A stretch of 64,000 nt of DNA from Pseudeuparius sepicola (Eukaryota; Arthropoda; Insecta; Coleoptera; Anthribidae): NCBI GenBank assembly GCA_963920635.1, contig OY987308.1:4344225-4408224 (forward strand), written 5' to 3'. The notes under the pieces were generated by a model that saw nothing but the letters and a program-made list of their open reading frames with translations, did no database searches and was not told the origin of the DNA. Positions 58,170 to 64,000 of this stretch are shown here, piece after piece. A program made the position numbers and the translations under genes. The first letter of the stretch is position 1. Each line of letters begins with the position of its first letter.

Positions 58170-59804
58170 GAATGGTATTTGACAAGACTATTTCATGAGT
58201 AACAGATTATTCTGCATACACATAGCTTACAAAACATACCTACTACCTATTATACAACAGCTGTCAAGTTTTGCCATGGGTAAACTCGAAAAAACTGCTG
58301 ACAGGGACAGTCATACAGTTTTTCCATCTAGAAACCATTTGTAATTCAAAATTGCGCGTTTGTGATTGGTGGAAATTAAGAGGAGGGAAATAGTTGAACG
58401 AAAATAAAAATAAAAAAACACATTGTTCAGAACTGTAATTATTTTTTTTGTAACTGCATTTTGGTGGCTAAAACGAGAAAAGTTATTTATGTGTACTACA
58501 TCGATTCTTTTCAAAATATGCAATAAAAAATTCAGGTCCGTATTTAAGAAAATGAAGATGATCCATCTATCTTAAAAAAGAAACGTTGGCCCGAAAATCT
58601 AAAAAGTAGACACAAAGTGTCTTATGTAATACATATTTGGAAAGATAATTTTGCCCTCTTCAATCTGAAGATATAATGAAACCCAAATATCTATATACCT
58701 ACAAGGTGTTCTAGTTTGTTTAGGGCACACTTTCACACATGATAGAAAAAGTCATTTGGCACACAAGGTGTAGGTATGTATGGAGTTACATAATAATGTT
58801 TAACACCAAGTTAGTAATTTAACCAGTGGCAGAGATACGGGTCAGTACCAGTAAATAGATAAAAAAAACTTAGTACAGGCCTGAACAGAATAAAAAATTT
58901 TAGACAGAAAATTCAATTCCGAACAAAAAGTACCTCTTGAATTTTTTTTGTATATGCCACCCTTTTGCCATAGCACCATCCACAATTTGCAATAGAAAAA
59001 TTTAATTTGAGCTTACAAATGAAGTCTTAAACGAGCTCTAGCAGCCATTTTTTAGACAATAAATTGTTTCTTAGCAGCAATTTCTTTAATAAAAAAGTGT
59101 ATTAATTTTATACAAAATTCTCTGTATATTTACAATACAGTTATTAGGGTGGAAGTGAAAGTGTATTCAAACTGAATTAAATAATACCTAATTAAGGAAG
59201 TTTTGAAGTTTTATTCACATTGTTATCCCATTTATTCAGTAATCAAATTATAGCAGATTTATTTGATGCACTATACAGTGTGGCCATTTTAGTGTGCAAC
59301 ATATGGGAATTTTTTTTATTAATTGCACAACCAAAATACAAATATTGCCGAAAGTTGGTGCATGTTCGATAATCATATTAGGTGACCTTAGAATGGTTGC
59401 AAGTCAAACAGCATACAGGGTAGGTCAAAAAATATAAAAATTGTTCAAGAGTAAAGTACCCTTATTTCAAAGAATTCAGCAAAATGTTATTAAGAAAAGT
59501 TGTTTAGAATTAAAAGTTATGCCTAAATACCAAAACATGACCTCCTAAGAAAAGAAAATATATATTTTTTGAAAAACATTAATAATTTTCTAAAAATATA
59601 TATTTTTTAATATTCCCCCTAAACACTTTCATAAATTAATCAAAATCAAATTAATTTCTCATAACTTTGTTAAAATTTAAGCATATTTGTAAAATTAACT
59701 TAGATTTTTATCAAAAAGGTTTTGGCAGTTATTTGGAAAGCAATGAAACAGTGTAATATCGTCAAGTATATATTATTTTCAATAATATGCAATAGCAGAT
59801 TATG

Positions 59805-60520
59805 CTATCGACAATGGAATGGCTGGAAATAGTCAATACACAAGGCTACATTACACTTCCAGCACATTGTTCTAATTATGGACTTGCATGTACTGCGCGC
59901 GCACCTTTTTTTATGGCCTTCTGTATGCTGAACAAAGTGGTCAATTCTGTCAAATCTAATATTATCTGAAATACGGCTATTATCTGAGGACTCTATTGAT
60001 GCTGCAGGTCTTCCAGCACCTTTATGACGAACTTGATACGCAAGTTGTTAGTTAGGGTGCACTGTGTTGGACTTCTATTTTCTCGAATTGTCCCAATGGC
60101 GGAATAGCCGCGAAATTGCAAAAAAGAAAATAGTGCTGGATTAGAAAATAAATTATCCATATAGAAAGTATACCCCAACTGTCTTTTTCCTAGCGGAAGT
60201 TCATCTAACATTATCAGAAGTGGGCTAGCGGCTTTACCAAATAGAACATCATAGTCCGAATTCATTTTAGGACTCTTTCCCTGATAAAAATCAAAGTTTA
60301 TTAGGTAGCCATCTTTAGTGTTTATAAACACTAAATCTGGAGCCTATAGGCTCCAGATTTTGTAGCCAAACCTGATTGGCTTGCCCCGAATAAACTTTTT
60401 GCAACTGTGCTTCCCATAATACTTTACCATACTTTCATCGTATGCTAGGTTCAATTCCGGAACAAAATTGTGGATACATCGATCTTTTAGCATTTCAATC
60501 ATTGGTCTAAGTTTCATCAT
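59805..60520 (-). pseudogene. piggyBac-type transposase fossil
   Basis: From 60,520 the minus strand reads LAYDESMVKYYGKHSCKKFI, RGKPIRFGYKIW, a TAG inside a perfect 28-base palindrome (60,333-60,360), then GYLINFDFYQGKSP and YTFYMDNLFSNPALF. These hold the first (DES) and second (MDN) catalytic aspartates of the piggyBac DDD core. A frameshift near 60,035 leads to KRCARSTCKSII and MCWKCNVALC, the C-terminal cysteine-rich finger, ending at 59,805. The segment with the third aspartate is missing. A TTAA with an adjacent CCCATTAGCGCC end lies at 60,985-61,000 (minus strand), consistent with a piggyBac 5' terminus. Confidence 0.8.
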
Positions 60521-60589
60521 TGTAAATCATATCTAGTGCTTGAGAAACTGAGAATCCTCTCTTGGAATTGAAAAATAAATATTTACTGA

Positions 60590-60996
60590 ATGTAAGCGCC
60601 TAGCGTTGCCATATGGCAACAGTCATGTTTACGAATATGTAAGTCAGCTAGTTTTTAGTAACATGTCTTTATATTTTGTCAATGAATACTCTAACGCATT
60701 CTATACATAAATATAAATCCAAAGTAACAAAAATATGTGACACATAAAAATAAACATACTTACTCAGACCGAGGCTCCATTTTTTTCGATGATTTATTTG
60801 AATGGTATATTCTAGCACTGCACACACTCTAACAATCAAATGTAAACTGAATTTGCCAGTACGAATGTATTCCAAACAGTAATACGTCGGTAATAAGATT
60901 CCTACCGTAAACGAAATAAAATCGCTGACAAGTTAGGACGCGTCGAAAAGATCACCTGTTGGACGTTGCCATATGGTAACGCAAGGCGCTAATGGG
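60590..60996. repeat. piggyBac subterminal inverted repeats
   Basis: AGCGCCTAGCGTTGCCATAT at 60,597 and its diverged complement ending at 60,990 (GTTGCCATATGGTAAC...GGCGCT) form an inverted pair next to the TTAA at 60,997-61,000. The GCCATATGGCAAC core is itself palindromic. The other transposon end was not identified. Confidence 0.5.
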
Positions 60997-62479
60997 TTAA
61001 ACACAACTTTAAAATTTCGCAGATATTCTTATGAACAAGGTAAAACATTAGTAATGATAATGTGTCTATTAAAAAACTCTCATTTAAGGTGCAAAATTTT
61101 TGTTTTAAATGTTTAATAAGAAACTGTGGAAATTTATCGACGAAAAAAAAAATTTTTTCTTAGGAGGCTATGTTTTGGTATTTAGGCATAGCTTTTAATT
61201 CTAAACAACTTCTTAACAACCTTTTCCTGAATTTTTTGAAATAAGGGTACTTCACTCTTGTGCAATTTTTATATTTTTCGACCTACCCTGTATGCTGTTT
61301 AACTTGAAACCATTCTAAGGGCACCTATTATGATTATCGAACATGCACCAACTTTCGGCAATATTTGTATTTTGGTTGTGCAATTAATAGAAAAAATTCC
61401 CATATGTTGCACACTAAAATGGCCACACTGTAGAATGCATGCGGCAAATTTGGGAACAATAATTACTAATGCGTATATTAATTCTTTTTTTTTATAGGTT
61501 CGATGACACCCAACGCAAGGAAATTATCAAACAAAAATAAAAATAAAAAAACATTGTTCAGGACCGTATTTAATTTTTTTATGGTAACTATGCATTTTGG
61601 TGGTTATAAAACGAGAAAAGTTATGTGTGATACATCGTTGCACTCAGGACATCGATTATTTTCAAAATATGCAGTAAAAAAATTCAGGTCCGTATTTAAA
61701 AAAATGAAGATGATCCATCTATCTTAAAAATGAATCGTTGGCACGAAAATGTAAAAAGTACCAAGAACCGAATCACCTTGTATATTGATATCTTGAAAAG
61801 GGTAAGAGATAACCACAAAGTGTCTTATATAATACATATCTGGGAAGATAATTTTGCCCTCTTCAATGAAGATATAATTATATACCTACAAGGGTTCTGG
61901 TTTGTTTAAGACACACTTTCACACGTGATAGAAAAACTCATTTGGCACGCAAGATGTATGTATGGAGGAACATAATAATGTTTAACACCAAATTCAACCA
62001 GTACCAGTAAATATAGATAAAAAACATAGTACGGGCCTGAACAGAATAAAAAAAATATCATTTTTAGACAGAAAATTCAATTCCGAACAAAAAGTACCTC
62101 TTGAAATTTTTTTATATATGTCACCGTTTGGCCGCAATTTTTTGCATAAATTTTCATTACAAAATTTTCATTATAAAATTATTAATAATGTTTTTTTTTG
62201 CCATGAAAATTACTCGCTTGCAAGTAATTTGCATGGTAAGAATTACATTTTCCCGTTTTTAGGCAAAATTATTGTACTAATTTGCTAAAAAACTATCAAG
62301 CAAAATTATTTTACTAAAATTATAATTTTGTCTCAAACTTTAAACGACAATTCGAATGCGCCACTTTTCAAGGCAATGCGAACGAAATAATTCTTTCAAC
62401 CATACATTGAGCTTACAAATAGTCTTCAACGAGCTCTACCAGCCATTTTATACGGAACTAAAATATCTCATTTCATTGT

Positions 62480-63301
62480 TGAGATATGAAGCCAGAGAGT
62501 TTTAGGTGAATCGCCCTGTATAGGACAGCGGTAAGATTTATGTGAATATTGAAATTTTGTATGCAACCAAATAAACTTAATTCAATTCAAATGAGTTTTA
62601 TTCTCAATATGATAAATCTGATTTGGTAGGTTTTACGAGACATATATTTCCCTCCCTTTCCAAAAAATCCTAAGCGTGTGTAATATTTGTAACTTTGAAA
62701 AATAGGAAAATATATATAGGTTGTACCAGAAATGAGTTCCACGATATGCAAGCCAATTCGGTTTTAAATGCACAAACTTCTAGGATCTGTATCTCTCTTA
62801 TAAGGCCTGCAAATAAAAAAGTTTCTAGAACAGACCGGCAATATCATTGGGTTCTGGGGTATATTGACATTTCTGGAACACCCTAAATGTCTGAACAATG
62901 TATTAATAATATTTTATATTGCCTATTTGACAGCTAAAACATCCATCGTAGACAACTTTTGTTGGGGTCATTTCTCATTCAAGGACAAGCACCGATTTTT
63001 ATCAAGAATAAAATTTCTGACAAATAAAAAAATAAAAGTTTCCCGTATATTCCTAACTTTTTGGGGCACACTGTATATATACATTACTAGAGGCTGGTAT
63101 TACTGTCAGTGTTTTCTTTTCTTAAAAACTGGATCCAGTTTTGCCCAAGATAATAGTCTCTGACGATACACGTGACCTAAGCTTTTTTTAAATTTTGTAA
63201 CTATTGAGTTATGAATTTATTACTTACCAGTGTATTTTCTGCATCATTTATTTATACTTAGGTACAAAGTATTCTTATTACAATAGTGTCTTCTTTTGCA
63301 G
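62480..63301. other. AT-rich intron-like DNA before exon H
   Basis: A CGCCCTGTATAGG repeat end near 62,510, short frames only, and an acceptor TCTTCTTTTGCAG at 63,289-63,301. Confidence 0.45.
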
Positions 63302-64000
63302 TGACTGCAATGATGATGATGACCAAGATGCTGATGCTAGAGATCCTACAGGTGACGACAGTTCAGACAAGAAGTGCGGAGTCAAACTATACAATAAAAG
63401 AATTTATGCTCCTAAAGGAAAGTTTAGCTGCAAATTTTGTGAGTTCTCTTGCAAGGATCGACAAAGGTACAAAGCACACCTCTATAAGAAACATGAAGTC
63501 AAATGCGAGCAGTCAATAAAATGTGAGCAACACCCATTTTATATGAGCAGCCTTAAAAATCATATGAGACGGAGACACGAGAAAACCTTTAATTGCCAAC
63601 AGTGTTCAGTGAAAGTAAATACTGAACCGGCATTACTAAAGCACCGAGCTGAGATACACGGTGACTCTTTGTGTAAACCATACAAGTGCCCTAAGTGTGA
63701 CTTCAGTTCGTTTGACAAGCTTAAGATCAAACTACACGAAAAAAGAGCTCATGTTCTCAAACTCAAATTTAATTGCCAATTTTGCGAGTATTCATGCAAA
63801 AGTCGACCAACATTCAGAGGACACCTTTACAACAAACATGATGTCAAAGATGTGGAACCCTTAAAATGTCTGCAGTGTCAATATCATACATTTTATAAGA
63901 AAAGTCTTGAGGAGCATATAATACTGATGCACCAGAAAAACTTCAGTTGTGAACATTGTTCGTTCAGAGTAAATAAAGAACCGGCCTTACTAAAGCACCG
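63302..64000 (+). CDS. C2H2 zinc-finger terminal exon H (partial, runs off the window)
   Basis: Open without stops from the acceptor to the last base. Leader DCNDDDDQDADARDPTGDDS, then fingers CKFCEFSCKD, a damaged finger (KCEQ-HPFYMSS, second Cys and about three residues deleted), CQQCSVKVNT, CPKCDFSSFDK, CQFCEYSCKS, CLQCQYHTFYKK and CEHCSFRVNK. It has the same finger-type order as exons F and G. Spacing is C-x2-C-x12-H-x4-H. It is the best-preserved plus-strand copy in the window. Probable nuclear DNA-binding protein; target and upstream exon unknown. Confidence 0.8.

Larger units (their letters stand above)
59276..61430. mobile_element. Mariner-like element with 270-bp inverted repeats, host of a piggyBac
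   Basis: Terminal inverted repeats 59,276-59,548 and 61,158-61,430, outer end CAGTGTGGCCATTTTAGTG, flanked by TA (59,274-59,275 and 61,431-61,432). The paralogous sequence near 57,851 (GCACTATAGAATGCATG) is the uninterrupted site. TA target fits Tc1/mariner. The interior has no mariner transposase; it carries piggyBac remains. Confidence 0.85.
54165..62480 (+). repeat. Tandem pair of one repeat unit, each copy split by a different transposon
   Basis: Copy I is 54,165-54,272 plus 57,758 to about 59,070. Copy II is about 59,080-59,275 plus 61,433 to about 62,480. Both begin CAATTTCTTTAATAAAAAAG and carry TTCAAACTGAATTAAATAAT, GGAAGTTTT, CAAATTTGGGAACAATAATT and ATGAAGATGATCCATCTATC in order. 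Copy I is interrupted by the LTR element, copy II by the mariner-like element, so each gives the empty site of the other. No coding function seen. Confidence 0.85.

Noticed and set aside
1..64000. tRNA, rRNA or riboswitch genes
   Set aside because: No cloverleaf with A/B-box sequences or conserved rRNA blocks was recognised on either strand. A dedicated scan could still find one.

Overview
The window is AT-rich insect-type nuclear DNA. The evidence is intron-containing genes, C2H2 zinc-finger arrays, GIY-YIG Penelope-like retroelements, THAP, hAT, piggyBac and mariner DNA transposons, a Ty3/gypsy-type LTR element, and many dispersed palindromic repeats whose ends resemble CACCCTGTATA. I cannot name the species. 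A large repeat-rich genome such as a beetle or hemipteran would fit, but that is a guess. No bacterial operons, tRNAs or rRNAs were recognised.

Left half (about 3-33 kb, minus strand): a tandemly duplicated locus. The repeating unit carries (i) a GC-rich promoter-like block with a GGCACGTGCC palindrome, (ii) a small gene with the N-terminus MQAESKN, (iii) a conserved 5' flank, and (iv) one long exon encoding a 32-residue-period array of C-x2-C-x12-H-x4-H zinc fingers. Five main zinc-finger exons remain (A 3.2-4.5 kb, B 14-15.3 kb, C 17.9-19.8 kb, D 21.2-24.7 kb, E 32.2-33.2 kb), plus remnants at 7 kb and 11.7-13.2 kb. A and C read open over most of their length. B, D and E carry nonsense or frameshift damage. 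Each exon begins at a polypyrimidine tract plus AG with the same intron phase, so the GTG starts that extend the reading frames upstream lie in introns.

Middle and right (41.9-64 kb, plus strand): a second, related zinc-finger family. Its exons I (degenerate), F (one stop), G (split by a transposon) and H (open to the window edge) also start at a splice acceptor in the same phase with a related acidic leader. The two families may be terminal exons of separate duplicated genes or alternative terminal exons of a complex locus. The upstream exons are not visible.

The rest is dominated by mobile DNA, and several insertions are defined to the base by target-site duplications or paralogous empty sites: a 652-bp hAT (35,869-36,520), a hAT-like element filled with an ATCGAT 18-bp minisatellite inside a zinc-finger exon (51,135-51,958), two near-identical inverted 2.4-kb THAP elements (29,109-31,516 and 47,071-49,480), a 3.5-kb gypsy-type element that has lost reverse transcriptase (54,273-57,753), a mariner-like element containing a piggyBac fossil (59,276-61,430), a 1.3-kb element inside exon D (21,407-22,709), and at least five long palindromic foldback repeats. 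Intervening stretches are AT-rich with no gene I could support.
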